Source of the DNA: Thiogranum sp.
GTDB lineage: Bacteria; Pseudomonadota; Gammaproteobacteria; DSM-19610
DNA: 64,000 bases
Direction of reading: 5' to 3'
Assembly (NCBI GenBank): GCA_030148915.1
Contig: JASBSN010000123.1
Coordinates: 46,663 to 110,662, forward strand
Within the stretch, counting starts at the first letter, position 1. Each line of letters opens with the position of its first letter. The notes below the pieces were generated by a model, which made no database searches, was not told the origin of the DNA, and saw only the letters and a list, made by a program, of their open reading frames with translations. The translations under genes were made by a program, and so were the position numbers. Positions 35,381-44,724 of the stretch are shown here, one piece after another.

Positions 35381-37225
35381 TTACTCGATTTCCAGGAAGC
35401 TGCGCAGCTGTTCCGAACGGCTTGGATGGCGCAGTTTGCGCAGCGCCTTGGCTTCGATCTGACGGATACGTTCGCGGGTGACGTCGAACTGCTTGCCGAC
35501 CTCTTCCAGTGTGTGGTCGGTGTTCATATCGATACCGAAACGCATGCGCAGTACCTTGGCTTCGCGCGGCGTGAGGCCGGCCAGGACGAACTGGGTGGCC
35601 TCCTTTAGGCCGGCGCCGGCGGCCGAATCCACCGGCGAATCGATGCTGGTGTCCTCGATGAAATCGCCCAGATGCGAGTCCTCATCGTCGCCGATGGGGG
35701 TTTCCATGGAGATCGGCTCCTTGGCGATTTTCAGCACTTTGCGTACTTTGTCCTCGGGCATGTCCATGCGCTCGGCCAGCTCTTCAGGGGTCGGTTCGCG
35801 GCCCATTTCCTGCAGCATCTGACGGGAGATGCGGTTGAGCTTGTTGATGGTTTCGATCATGTGCACCGGAATACGGATGGTGCGTGCCTGGTCGGCGATC
35901 GAGCGGGTGATCGCCTGGCGTATCCACCAGGTGGCGTAGGTCGAGAACTTATAACCGCGGCGGTATTCGAACTTGTCGACGGCTTTCATCAGACCGATGT
36001 TGCCTTCCTGGATGAGATCGAGGAACTGCAGACCGCGGTTGGTGTATTTTTTGGCGATCGAGATCACCAGTCGCAGGTTGGCTTCGACCATTTCTTTCTT
36101 GGCACGGCGCGCCTTGGCCTCACCGATGGACATGCGGCGGTTGATGTCCTTGATTTGGCTGATGCTCAGGCTGGAGTTGTTCTGGATATTTACCAGCTTG
36201 TTCTGCGCGCGCAGAATCTCGTCTTTGTGCTGTTCGAGCACCGGCGAATACTTGTGTCCGCCCTTGATCTGCTTGTCCAGCCAGGTGAGGTCGGTCTCGT
36301 TGTCCGGGAACGAGGTGATGAAATCGCGCCGCGGCATTAAGGCGTTGTGCACGCAGATACCCATGATGACGCGCTCGTGACTGCGGATACGTTCCACTGT
36401 CTGGCGCAAATTGTCAGACAGTAGCTCGACCATGCGCGGCGCCAGCTTCAGCAGCATGAGGTGTTCGACCACCGCGGCGTGCAGCTTGGCGATACGGGCC
36501 TCGTTCTTGTTCTTGCTGTTCAGCGCCGCCAGCAACTTGTCGTGCATTTTTTTCAGTTCGGCGAAAAAGGCGCGCGTTTCCTCCGGATCGGGGCCCGTGT
36601 CCACGGGGGCGGCGTCCTCGTCGTCCTCGTCGTCATCCTTATCCTTTTTGTCACTGTCGTTGCGCTCGGCGCTGCTCTGCTGCACCGGCGAGGGAATCGG
36701 CTCATCGGCGGCATTTGGATCAATAAAGCCGCTGAACAGATCAGCGAGGCGCGATTCGCCTTGTTCCACGCGCGCATAGTCGGCGAGCAGAATGTCGGTG
36801 GATGCGGGGTAGCTGGCCAACGCGGAGAACACCTGGGCAAGGCCGTCCTCGATGCGCTTGGCGATTTCGATTTCGCCCTCGCGGGTGAGCAGCTCGACAG
36901 TCCCCATTTCACGCATATACATGCGCACCGGATCGGTGGTGCGGCCGAACTCACTGTCCACGGTCGCCAGGGCGGCTGCCGCCTCTTCGGCGGCATCGTC
37001 GTCAGGCGCGGCTTCGTTCGACAGAATCAGCGTATCGGCGTCCGGCGCGGTCTCGTGTACCTGGATGCCCATATCATTGATCATGCCGATGATGTCTTCG
37101 ATTTGCTCCGGATCGACAATATCGTCCGGCAGGTGATCGTTGACCTCGGAATAGGTCAGAAAGCCCTGTTCCTTGCCCTTGGCAATCAGCAGCTTAAGTT
37201 GTGACTGTTGGTCCTGATTCATCAC
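35381..37225 (-). CDS. rpoD: RNA polymerase primary sigma factor RpoD (sigma70)
   Basis: 614 residues. Region 1.1 at the N-terminus ([25 protein letters not shown]) is followed by a non-conserved region with a long acidic stretch (~195-215). Regions 2.1-2.4 contain [32 protein letters not shown] (~395-425), regions 3.0-3.2 follow, and region 4.2 holds the [21 protein letters not shown] helix-turn-helix. It is the housekeeping sigma factor. It is the last gene of the rpsU-yqeY-dnaG-rpoD macromolecular synthesis cluster. Confidence 0.98.
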   Translation of the reverse strand: MMNQDQQSQLKLLIAKGKEQGFLTYSEVNDHLPDDIVDPEQIEDIIGMINDMGIQVHETAPDADTLILSNEAAPDDDAAEEAAAALATVDSEFGRTTDPVRMYMREMGTVELLTREGEIEIAKRIEDGLAQVFSALASYPASTDILLADYARVEQGESRLADLFSGFIDPNAADEPIPSPVQQSSAERNDSDKKDKDDDEDDEDAAPVDTGPDPEETRAFFAELKKMHDKLLAALNSKNKNEARIAKLHAAVVEHLMLLKLAPRMVELLSDNLRQTVERIRSHERVIMGICVHNALMPRRDFITSFPDNETDLTWLDKQIKGGHKYSPVLEQHKDEILRAQNKLVNIQNNSSLSISQIKDINRRMSIGEAKARRAKKEMVEANLRLVISIAKKYTNRGLQFLDLIQEGNIGLMKAVDKFEYRRGYKFSTYATWWIRQAITRSIADQARTIRIPVHMIETINKLNRISRQMLQEMGREPTPEELAERMDMPEDKVRKVLKIAKEPISMETPIGDDEDSHLGDFIEDTSIDSPVDSAAGAGLKEATQFVLAGLTPREAKVLRMRFGIDMNTDHTLEEVGKQFDVTRERIRQIEAKALRKLRHPSRSEQLRSFLEIE

Positions 37226-37317
37226 CTGAAAGTGTCCCCGTTAATGCACATAAGGCGGCCAAACTCAAACGACCTAGTATAGCGGAAAGCAGCAATATTA
37301 GCCAGTCATGTTAGATG

Positions 37318-39087
37318 TCAAGTATCCGCGTCCTGATGCGGTCGAGTTCCCGTAACCAGCTGTTTAAGTTCATCTTTCTCCGACTCGCTGAGTCCCGTGC
37401 GGCGCTCTTTCTGCAGCAGATACTCCGCTTTTTGACTGTTGCGCTGCTCAATGAGACGTTGGACCGCGCCGCGAAATTCCGGTTCATAGCCCTCGCTGGA
37501 GATATCCAGCTTGGTCACCGCCAGGCGCGCCAGGTGGCGCTCCTCGGCGCGTCCTCGCCAATGCTCGAGAATACCGCCGGTGTTTAACTGTGGGCGGCTG
37601 CGGGTCAATTCAAGCAGTTCGAGCAACAACGGCACGCCGGGTAATTGCAGATCCGTGAGCTCGACGGGTGTCTGCAGGCACTGGCCGAGGGCGGGCTGTT
37701 CGAGCAGCAGGCGGATGGCCGTGCGCACCGGGCTGCGCTCGGAGGGTCGCCGTGACTCGGCGGCCGGCTCACCCGCCGGCGCGCTCGAATGCGCCGAAGC
37801 GAAAATACGCGCCTGCAACTGCGCTGTTTTCAGTCCGCTGATTTGCGCCAGGCGCTCCAGCATCAGGTCGCGGAACACCGAGTCGGGCAGCTTGGCCAGC
37901 AGCGGCTTGGCCTGTTCCACCAGCCGGTGACGTCCCTCTACGCTGTTGATATCGACCTGGAGACTCAGCTGTTCATACAGAAACTGCGAAAGTGGAATCG
38001 ATTCCACAGTTTTCTGCCGGAAAGCCTCTGCGCCGATGTCGCGGACCAGTGTATCGGGGTCTTCGCCGTCGGGCAGAAACAAAAAGCGCGCCTCGCGGCC
38101 ATCGCGCATGACCTGCAATGCGTTCTCCAGCGCCCGCCACGCGGCCCGCTGACCCGCAGCATCGCCGTCGAAACAGAACACCACCTCGTTAACGGTGCGA
38201 TAGAGTCGTTCCAGGTGCTCCTGGGTGGTGGCGGTACCCAACGTGGCGACCGTCTCGGTGATGCCGAATTGGGCTAGCGCGACTACATCCATATAGCCTT
38301 CGACCACCAGCAGGCGTTCCAGTTTCTGCCCCGCCTTGCGTGCTTCGAACAAGCCATACAGTTCTTGGCCCTTGTGGAACACCGGGCTTTCCGGGCTGTT
38401 CATATATTTGGGTTTTTCGTCGCCCAGCACACGACCGCCGAAACCGATACAGCGCCCGCGGCGGTCGCGGATGGGAAACATGATGCGCTCGCGGAAGCGA
38501 TCATAAAGGCTGCCGTCGTCTTTTTTTATCAGCAGCCCCAGTTCTACGGCGATCTCGCGCTCGGCATGGCCGGGTAGCAGTTTGAGCAGATTGTCCCAGC
38601 CCGGGGGCGCGTAGCCGAGGCCGAAGGTCTGGGCGATTTCTCCGCTCAGACCGCGCTCTTTCAAATAGTCGACCGCGCGCGCCGCCTGCCGGTGCTGACG
38701 CAGCTGGCTACGGTAGAACTGGTCGGTTTTTTCCAGCAGGCTGAAATGGTCGAGGCGACGGTTGTCGGTTGCGGATGCCGCGCCGGTTTCGCGCGGCACT
38801 TCCATGCCCACGGCGCGCGCCAGTTCCTCGATGGCTTCGGGAAAGCTCAGGTTCTCGTAGTCGATGAGAAAGCTCACCGCGCTGCCGTGGGCGCCACAGC
38901 CGAAACAGTGATAGAACTGCTTGCCCGGGCTGACCGTGAAAGACGGTGTTTTTTCGTTGTGGAAGGGGCAGCAGGCCTGAAACTCGCGCCCGGCCTTTTT
39001 CAGTGGCAGGCGGGATTCGATCACCTCGACGATATCGACGCGGTTGAGCAGTTCATCGATAAAGCTTTGCGGGATGCGGCCGGCCAT
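37318..39087 (-). CDS. dnaG: DNA primase
   Basis: 589 residues. The N-terminal CHC2 zinc-binding domain has C-x2-H ligands in CCPFHNEKTPSF and CFGCGAHG (~residues 39-65). The TOPRIM polymerase core (~255-340) has EGYMDVVAL and CFDGDAAGQ. A C-terminal DnaB-binding domain (~440-585) completes it. It synthesises RNA primers at the replication fork. It is upstream of rpoD in the conserved cluster. Confidence 0.97.
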   Translation of the reverse strand: MAGRIPQSFIDELLNRVDIVEVIESRLPLKKAGREFQACCPFHNEKTPSFTVSPGKQFYHCFGCGAHGSAVSFLIDYENLSFPEAIEELARAVGMEVPRETGAASATDNRRLDHFSLLEKTDQFYRSQLRQHRQAARAVDYLKERGLSGEIAQTFGLGYAPPGWDNLLKLLPGHAEREIAVELGLLIKKDDGSLYDRFRERIMFPIRDRRGRCIGFGGRVLGDEKPKYMNSPESPVFHKGQELYGLFEARKAGQKLERLLVVEGYMDVVALAQFGITETVATLGTATTQEHLERLYRTVNEVVFCFDGDAAGQRAAWRALENALQVMRDGREARFLFLPDGEDPDTLVRDIGAEAFRQKTVESIPLSQFLYEQLSLQVDINSVEGRHRLVEQAKPLLAKLPDSVFRDLMLERLAQISGLKTAQLQARIFASAHSSAPAGEPAAESRRPSERSPVRTAIRLLLEQPALGQCLQTPVELTDLQLPGVPLLLELLELTRSRPQLNTGGILEHWRGRAEERHLARLAVTKLDISSEGYEPEFRGAVQRLIEQRNSQKAEYLLQKERRTGLSESEKDELKQLVTGTRPHQDADT

Positions 39088-39155
39088 GCCCTAATGGTAT
39101 GCAAAGGCGGGGCCGGCGTCAGCCAGGGTGGGCGCGGCCTGCTGGCGGCGGCGGT

Positions 39156-39602
39156 TCAGGCGGACAGGCGCTGCTTGATGCGGGCGCTGACCGCGCCCAT
39201 GTCGGCGCGCCCGGCCAGCTTGGTCTTCAGCTGACCCATGACTTTGCCCATGTCTTTAATGCTCGCCGCGCCGGTATCGCTGATGGCGCTGTCGATCATG
39301 CTGTCGATGTCGCTGTCCGAGAGTGGCTCCGGCAGGTAGCTCTTGAGCACTTCCAGCTCGAAGCGCTCCTGCTCGGCGAGATCATCGCGGCCGGCCGTTG
39401 CGTACTGGTCTATCGATTCACGGCGCTGCTTGGCCATTTTATCCAGCACAGACGTAATCTGCGTATCATCCAGCTCGATACGTTCGTCGACTTCGCGTTG
39501 TTTGACGGCGGCGTTGATCAACCTGATAACGGACAACCGTCGCTTGTCGCCGGCGCGCAGAGCCGCTTTCATATCCTCCCGGAGCGTTTCCTTCAGGGAC
39601 AT
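39156..39602 (-). CDS. yqeY: GatB/YqeY domain-containing protein
   Basis: 148 residues, all-helical YqeY family. It starts MSLKETLREDMKAALRAGDKRRLSVIRLI, and the C-terminal half resembles the tail domain of GatB (the tRNA-binding part of the amidotransferase), ending ADMGAVSARIKQRL. A free-standing YqeY between rpsU and dnaG is common. It may influence tRNA-dependent amidation; its own activity is unproven. It starts 20 bp after rpsU. Confidence 0.92.
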   Translation of the reverse strand: MSLKETLREDMKAALRAGDKRRLSVIRLINAAVKQREVDERIELDDTQITSVLDKMAKQRRESIDQYATAGRDDLAEQERFELEVLKSYLPEPLSDSDIDSMIDSAISDTGAASIKDMGKVMGQLKTKLAGRADMGAVSARIKQRLSA

Positions 39603-39622
39603 GGCGGTGCGGACGGCGGGGC

Positions 39623-39844
39623 TCAGTACAGGCGGGTGCGGCGGGCGGTTTCGCGCGAGACTTTCTTGGCGTGACGTTTGACGGCGGCGGCCTGTTTGCG
39701 CTTGCGTTCCTGGGTGGGTTTTTCGTAGAACTCACGGCGGCGCACTTCGGACAGAATGCCGGCTTTCTCGCAGGAGCGCTTAAAGCGGCGCAGCGCGACC
39801 TCAAAAGGCTCATTTTCGCGGACTTTAACTTGTGGCAATGCCAT
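39623..39844 (-). CDS. rpsU: 30S ribosomal protein S21
   Basis: A 73-residue very basic protein. The start at 39844 ([21 protein letters not shown]) matches the S21 N-terminus; longer frames upstream are not expected. It includes the family's [25 protein letters not shown] and a basic tail. S21 helps mRNA base-pairing at the 16S anti-Shine-Dalgarno. It is the first gene of the macromolecular synthesis operon and is divergent from tsaD. Confidence 0.97.
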   Translation of the reverse strand: MALPQVKVRENEPFEVALRRFKRSCEKAGILSEVRRREFYEKPTQERKRKQAAAVKRHAKKVSRETARRTRLY

Positions 39845-39961
39845 TACCTCGTAAATACGGGTGCAAAAGGGCGCGTATTGTAACAGTGCCGGCGACAAAG
39901 GTAAAACCCTGATTGGGGTACGGAACTAGGCGGGGACGGCGCGCGCGGCTACCATAGCGGC

Positions 39962-40975
39962 ATGTTAGTACTGGGAATTGAATCGTCCTGCGACGAAACC
40001 GGCGTGGCGCTGTTCGACAGCCGCCGCGGCCTGCTGGGGCACGCGCTGCACAGCCAGATCGCGCTGCATGCCGACTACGGGGGTGTGGTGCCGGAGCTGG
40101 CCTCGCGGGATCATGTGCGTAAGGCCCTGCCGTTACTCGAACAGGTCATGGCGCAGAGCGCCACCGAGCGCGGCGCTATCGACGCCATCGCCTATACCGC
40201 CGGCCCCGGGCTGATCGGCGCCCTGCTGGTGGGCGCCAGCATCGCTCGCAGCCTAGCCTGGAGCCTGGGTGTGCCGGCTTTGGGCGTGCATCATATGGAA
40301 GGGCACCTGCTGGCACCGATGCTGGAAACGCCAGCCCCGGCGTTCCCCTTCATTGCCCTGTTGGTCTCCGGGGGCCATACCCTGCTGGTGCGGGTTGACG
40401 CCATCGGCGCCTACCGTATCCTCGGCGATACCCTTGATGATGCCGCCGGGGAAGCCTTCGACAAAACCGCTAAACTGCTGGGTCTGGACTACCCCGGCGG
40501 GCCGCAGTTGGCGCGGTTGGCCGCAGGCGGCGACCCGGCGCGCTTCCGTTTCCCGCGGCCCATGACCAACCGCCCCGGTCTGGATTTCAGTTTCAGCGGC
40601 CTGAAGACCTTTGCCCTGACTACCAGCCAGGAAGCCGGGGACGACGCCCAGACACGGGCCGATATAGCCCGGGCGTTCGAGGACGCCGTCGTCGATACCC
40701 TGGTCATCAAGTGTCGCCGGGCGCTGGAACAAACCGGCCTTTCCCGTCTGGTTGTGGCCGGCGGCGTGGGTGCCAACCGGGCCCTGCGTGAAGCCCTGCA
40801 GGACATGGCCTGCCAGCACTCCGCCGAAGTGTTCTATCCGCGGCTGGAGTTTTGTACCGATAACGGTGCCATGATTGCCTACGCCGGGGCTTGCCGGGTG
40901 CAGGCGGGCCAGCGCGACGGGTTGGAAGTCAGCGTGCGGCCAAGATGGTCGCTGGAGGAACTGCCGGCGGTATAG
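39962..40975 (+). CDS. tsaD: tRNA N6-adenosine threonylcarbamoyltransferase
   Basis: A 337-residue ASKHA-fold metalloenzyme that transfers the threonylcarbamoyl group to A37 of tRNA, working downstream of TsaC (1885-2454). The motif [10 protein letters not shown] (~residues 111-120) carries the iron/zinc His ligands. [10 protein letters not shown] (~4-13), SGGHT (~138-142) and GGVGANR (~274-280) are nucleotide-binding elements, and CTDNGAMIA includes the third metal ligand. The divergent rpsU-tsaD pair is a classic gammaproteobacterial arrangement. Confidence 0.97.
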   Translation: MLVLGIESSCDETGVALFDSRRGLLGHALHSQIALHADYGGVVPELASRDHVRKALPLLEQVMAQSATERGAIDAIAYTAGPGLIGALLVGASIARSLAWSLGVPALGVHHMEGHLLAPMLETPAPAFPFIALLVSGGHTLLVRVDAIGAYRILGDTLDDAAGEAFDKTAKLLGLDYPGGPQLARLAAGGDPARFRFPRPMTNRPGLDFSFSGLKTFALTTSQEAGDDAQTRADIARAFEDAVVDTLVIKCRRALEQTGLSRLVVAGGVGANRALREALQDMACQHSAEVFYPRLEFCTDNGAMIAYAGACRVQAGQRDGLEVSVRPRWSLEELPAV

Positions 40976-41048
40976 CTGCCCCGGCGATGAGATGGCCTGC
41001 GCCGTGCTGGTGGGCTAAGTCGAGGTTGGGGACGGTAGTGCCTCGACG

Positions 41049-41074
41049 GCTTAGGGCGCGAGCGCATGCACCGT
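41049..41074. repeat. Eroded copy of the nested palindromic repeat core
   Basis: Read on the minus strand this gives GGTGCATGCGC then GCGCCCTAAGC around a two-base centre. It is copy A's core with the inner palindrome shortened by 6 nt. The flanks pair for only ~4 bp, so the arms have decayed. Just to the left, CTAAGTCGAGG and CCTCGACGGCTTAG form an imperfect inverted repeat, perhaps another half core. It lies in the tsaD-plsY convergent gap. Confidence 0.6.
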
Positions 41075-41077
41075 TTC

Positions 41078-41147
41078 CGTCATTCCGGCGCAGGCCGGAA
41101 TCCATAACGACCGAAACCCTGGATGCCGGAACAAGTCCGGCATGACG
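41078..41147. repeat. REP-like paired palindrome between tsaD and plsY
   Basis: Two inverted units, CGTCATTCCGG...CCGGAATCCA (41078-41104) and TGGATGCCGGA...TCCGGCATGACG (41120-41147), each contain their own small stem, and together they form a larger inverted repeat. This is the common proteobacterial TCATTCC(G/C)G-type extragenic palindrome that clusters at gene ends. Here it sits between two convergent genes. Confidence 0.8.
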
Positions 41148-41165
41148 AATTGATCAGATGTGCCC

Positions 41166-41759
41166 TCAGTTTTTATTGCCGATCTGCCCTTCGGTTCCCT
41201 GAATCAGGTTTCTGATATTGGCACGGTGACGCCAGAACAGGAGCGCGACCATAAACACCATGGCGATGATCAGCGAGCGTTCGGGAATCAGCCACCACAG
41301 GTACAGCGGTGCGACCAGTAACGACAGCAGCGCGGCCAGAGAAGAGACCTTGAACACCTTGGCGATCAGCAGCCAGGTGGCGATAGTCAGCAGACCGACC
41401 GGCCAGTGCAGGCCTAGCAGTACACCCAGCGCCGTGGCCACCCCCTTGCCGCCGCGAAAGCCGAAAAACACCGGGTACAGATGGCCGAGGAAGGCCGCGA
41501 CCGCCACCAGCGCCTGCACGCTGAGGCTGGCGCCGAGCAGCTTGGCCACTAATACCGGCAGCAGACCTTTGAGCATGTCGCCGATCAGCGTGATGGCGGC
41601 GGCTTTTTTGCCACCGATGCGCAGGACGTTGGTGGCGCCGGGGTTACCCGAGCCCTCGCCGCGCGGGTCCGGCAGACGCAGCACACGACAGACGATAATG
41701 GCAGAGGAAATCGAGCCCAACAGGTAGGCGAAAACTATCAATACAAGGTCAAGGCGCAT
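41166..41759 (-). CDS. plsY: Glycerol-3-phosphate acyltransferase PlsY
   Basis: 197 residues with about five membrane helices. It acylates sn-glycerol-3-phosphate using acyl-phosphate, the first committed step of phospholipid synthesis. PlsY motifs are the N-terminal LLGSISSAIIVCR, SGNPGATNVLRIGGKK (~residues 37-52) and FRGGKGVATALG (~99-110). It is separated from tsaD by palindromic repeats and is divergent from folB. Confidence 0.96.
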   Translation of the reverse strand: MRLDLVLIVFAYLLGSISSAIIVCRVLRLPDPRGEGSGNPGATNVLRIGGKKAAAITLIGDMLKGLLPVLVAKLLGASLSVQALVAVAAFLGHLYPVFFGFRGGKGVATALGVLLGLHWPVGLLTIATWLLIAKVFKVSSLAALLSLLVAPLYLWWLIPERSLIIAMVFMVALLFWRHRANIRNLIQGTEGQIGNKN

Positions 41760-41877
41760 GGGGGCTATTGGACTGCCTCAGCGGGTCGCGGTCAAGGCGC
41801 GCGCCATAGCGCGACTGGAGCCGGCCACCCACCTGTAATATAGTGGACAGAATTGACCGGGTGGTTATCAGCACAGC

Positions 41878-42234
41878 ATGGATATTATTTTTATCCGCGA
41901 CTTGCGCATAGATACGGTGATCGGCATCTATGACTGGGAGCGGGCCATCAGACAGACTCTGTCGCTCACACTGGAAATGGCCACCGATATCGCCCGCGCG
42001 GCGTCCAGCGACCATATCGACGATACGTTGAACTACAAGGCGGTGGCCAAACGCGTCATCGCTTATGTCGAAGCCAGCGAGTTTCAACTGGTGGAAACGC
42101 TGGCGGAGCGCGTCGCACAACTGGTTAGAGAGGAATTTGCCGTGTCCTGGTTGCGTCTGACATTGAATAAGGGGGGCGCCGTGCGCGGTGCCAACGGCGT
42201 GGGAATCATCATTGAGCGTGGCGAAAGGAGCTGA
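41878..42234 (+). CDS. folB: Dihydroneopterin aldolase
   Basis: 118 residues of the FolB/T-fold. It starts MDIIFIRDLRIDTVIGIYDWER, with the catalytic Glu/Lys region near the middle (KAVAKRVIAYVE) and LTLNKGGAVRGANGVGI near the C-terminus. It cleaves dihydroneopterin to 6-hydroxymethyl-dihydropterin for folate synthesis. The next gene, folK, uses its product. Confidence 0.96.
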   Translation: MDIIFIRDLRIDTVIGIYDWERAIRQTLSLTLEMATDIARAASSDHIDDTLNYKAVAKRVIAYVEASEFQLVETLAERVAQLVREEFAVSWLRLTLNKGGAVRGANGVGIIIERGERS

Positions 42235-42238
42235 ATCC

Positions 42239-42724
42239 GTGGCCAGAGTCTATGTCAGTATCGGCAGTAATATCGACCGCGAAAAGCATGTGCGTGGCGC
42301 GCTCGACGAATTGGCTGAGATCTTCGGCGAGCTGCGGCAGTCGCGTATTTACGAAACCACGGCAGTGGGCTTCAGCGGTGACCCGTTTTACAACCTGGTA
42401 GTGGGCCTGGAGACAGAGCAGTCGCCGCAACAGGTTGCCGCCGTGCTCAACGGCATCGAGGACGCCCACGGGCGTGACCGCAGCGCGGGTAAGTTCAGCA
42501 GCCGGACGCTCGATTTGGATCTGCTGCTCTATGACGACCTGGTGCTGGATGAGGAAGGGTTGCACCTGCCGCGCAAGGAAATCACCCGCTACGCCTTCGT
42601 GCTCCGGCCGCTGGCGGAAATTGCCGGGGACGCCAAGCACCCGCTCACCGGTTTCCGGTTCGCTTCGATCTGGGATCAGTTCGATCCCACCGCGCAACCG
42701 ATGTGGCCGGTTGAGAGCGACTGA
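42239..42724 (+). CDS. folK: 2-amino-4-hydroxy-6-hydroxymethyldihydropteridine pyrophosphokinase
   Basis: 161 residues from a GTG at 42239, selected because AAAGGAG lies 8 nt upstream and the product begins RVYVSIGSNIDREKH as in FolK. Signature DLDLLLYDDLVLDEEGLHLPRKEI regions (~95-120) carry the Mg-ATP acids and the HPR-like motif (here LPRKEI). It transfers pyrophosphate to hydroxymethyl-dihydropterin. It begins 4 bp after folB. Confidence 0.94.
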   Translation: MARVYVSIGSNIDREKHVRGALDELAEIFGELRQSRIYETTAVGFSGDPFYNLVVGLETEQSPQQVAAVLNGIEDAHGRDRSAGKFSSRTLDLDLLLYDDLVLDEEGLHLPRKEITRYAFVLRPLAEIAGDAKHPLTGFRFASIWDQFDPTAQPMWPVESD

Positions 42725-42734
42725 AAAACCGCGC

Positions 42735-43904
42735 ATGTCCGCCGCTGTGTCGCCACCGGGCGCCGAAGCGCGGGCCGTCAGTGAAACACTGCTGAAAAAA
42801 ATTCACCAGGCCTGCGACGCCGAGCAGGGCTGCCTGTCTTTTGACAGCTACATGAACATGGCGCTGTACCACCCGGGGCTGGGCTACTACAGCAACGGTC
42901 TGATGCCGTTCGGCGAGCAGGGGGATTTTGTCACCGCGCCTGAATCCGGGGCGCTGTTCGGCCGCTGTCTGGCGCGCAGCATTGCCTCGGTGTTGGAGCA
43001 GGTCGAGGCCGGCTGTGTGTTGGAGCTCGGCGCGGGCAGCGGCGCCTTGGCGCGGGTCGTGCTGCAGGAACTGCACGCTCTTGACTGCTTGCCGCGGCGC
43101 TATTGGATTCTTGAGCGCAGCGGCGCTATGCGCACGCTGCAGCAGCAGGCACTGGCCGATCTGCCCCCGCAGTTGGCCTCGCGCGTTGCCTGGCTCGAGG
43201 CGCTGCCCACGCAACCGCTGCGCGGCGTGGTGTTCGGCAACGAAGTGGCCGACGCGTTGCCGGTGTCGCGCTTTCGCTGGCAAGACGGTACCGTGCAGCT
43301 CGAGGGCGTCGCCGCTGAACAGAACGGATTGATCTCCTGCGCCCGGGAGGCGGATCCGGCCAATGCGCAAAGGATCCGGCAGCTCGCCGCGGATTACGGC
43401 TGGGAGGGGGTTTACGTTTCCGAGTACTGCCCGGGCCTGCCGGCCTGGGTGGGCGCGCTGGCCGAGTGCATCGCCGCGGGGGCTTTGTTACTCATCGACT
43501 ATGGTTACGGGCGCGCCGAGTACTATCACCGGCAACGCGCCATGGGCACCTTGATGTGCCATTATCGGCATCAGGCGCACGCCGACGCCTTTTGGTTTCC
43601 TGGCCTGCAGGATATTACCGCTTTCGTCGATTTCACCGCCATCGCCGAAGCGGCATGCGCGGCCGGGATGCGCTTGACTGGCTATACCAGCCAGGCGCAG
43701 TTTCTGCTCGGTTGCGGCATCGATCGGTTGCTCGCGGCGGCCGATGCGGGCGACACCCGCGCCTACCTGCAGCTCAGCAACGAGGCCAAGCGCCTGATGC
43801 TGCCGGGGGAAATGGGTGAGCGCTTCAAGGTCATCGTATGTTCACGCCATCTTGAGCGCGACGTGATAGGCTTTGCGGCGCGTGATTTACGCAGTCGCTT
43901 ATAA
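42735..43904 (+). CDS. SAM-dependent methyltransferase, MidA/NDUFAF7 family (DUF185)
   Basis: 389 residues. The conserved N-terminus has SFDSYMNMALYHPGLGYY (~residues 35-52). The SAM site VLELGAGSGALARVVL (~94-109) and GNEVADALPVSRF (~164-176) are the DUF185 motifs. The eukaryotic homologue methylates an arginine of complex I subunit NDUFS2; the bacterial substrate is not established. It follows folK by 10 bp and precedes uppP. An NDUFA9-like gene lies ~2 kb downstream on the other strand, a possible thematic link to complex I. Confidence 0.9.
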   Translation: MSAAVSPPGAEARAVSETLLKKIHQACDAEQGCLSFDSYMNMALYHPGLGYYSNGLMPFGEQGDFVTAPESGALFGRCLARSIASVLEQVEAGCVLELGAGSGALARVVLQELHALDCLPRRYWILERSGAMRTLQQQALADLPPQLASRVAWLEALPTQPLRGVVFGNEVADALPVSRFRWQDGTVQLEGVAAEQNGLISCAREADPANAQRIRQLAADYGWEGVYVSEYCPGLPAWVGALAECIAAGALLLIDYGYGRAEYYHRQRAMGTLMCHYRHQAHADAFWFPGLQDITAFVDFTAIAEAACAAGMRLTGYTSQAQFLLGCGIDRLLAAADAGDTRAYLQLSNEAKRLMLPGEMGERFKVIVCSRHLERDVIGFAARDLRSRL

Positions 43905-43920
43905 GATTTGAAGAACCCTC

Positions 43921-44718
43921 ATGGACATGTTTCATGCCGTCGTCCTGGCGCTGGTCCAGGGGCTTACCGAATTCCTGCCGATTTCCAGTTCCGCCCACCT
44001 GATCCTGGTGCCCGTTCTGACCGGTTGGCCGGATCAGGGGCTGGCCTTCGATGTCGCCGTGCATTTTGGCACTTTGGCCGCCGTGGTGATTTATTTCCGC
44101 GAAGAGCTGTCGGCCATGACCAGGTCCTGGACCCGTTCACTGATCACCCGCAATCCCGACGACGAAGCGATGCTCGCCTGGGCGGTCTTGCTGGGCACCA
44201 TTCCGCTGGGTCTGGCCGGATTGCTGTTGCACAATTACGTCGAAACCGTATTGCGTTCGCCGCTGGTGATTGCTACTACCACCGTGGTGTTCGGGCTGCT
44301 GCTGGGTTATGCCGATAAAGCGGGCGCGCAAACGCGCTGCGAATACCGCCTGGGCGCCGGACGGGTGGCGATTATTGCTCTGTCTCAGGTACTGGCGCTG
44401 GTCCCCGGTACTTCGCGCTCGGGGATCACCATCACCGCCGGCTTGATGGTGGGGATGGAGCGCAAGGCAGCGGCGCGCTTTTCGTTCTTGCTTTCAGTGC
44501 CGGCCATCGCCATGGCCGGCCTGTATGAAATCACTAATCTGCTCGAAGCCAGCGAACCGGTCCTCTGGACCGATCTTCTCGTGGGTGTGCTGGTATCGGC
44601 TGTCAGCGCCTATGTGTGTATCCACTATTTTCTCAAGCTGCTGGACCGAGTTGGGATGCTGCCGTTTGTGATCTACCGGGTGCTGCTGGGCGTGGTGTTG
44701 TTTGCCCTGTTCCTCTGA
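43921..44718 (+). CDS. uppP: Undecaprenyl-diphosphatase (BacA type)
   Basis: A 265-residue integral membrane phosphatase that recycles the lipid carrier for cell-wall synthesis. Motifs are GLTEFLPISSSAHL (~residues 15-28) with the catalytic Glu/Ser, and LVPGTSRSGITITAGL (~160-175) with the essential Arg. Around eight hydrophobic segments. It follows the MidA-like gene by 16 bp and converges with cca, leaving just 6 bp between them. Confidence 0.97.
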   Translation: MDMFHAVVLALVQGLTEFLPISSSAHLILVPVLTGWPDQGLAFDVAVHFGTLAAVVIYFREELSAMTRSWTRSLITRNPDDEAMLAWAVLLGTIPLGLAGLLLHNYVETVLRSPLVIATTTVVFGLLLGYADKAGAQTRCEYRLGAGRVAIIALSQVLALVPGTSRSGITITAGLMVGMERKAAARFSFLLSVPAIAMAGLYEITNLLEASEPVLWTDLLVGVLVSAVSAYVCIHYFLKLLDRVGMLPFVIYRVLLGVVLFALFL

Positions 44719-44724
44719 GCGGTG

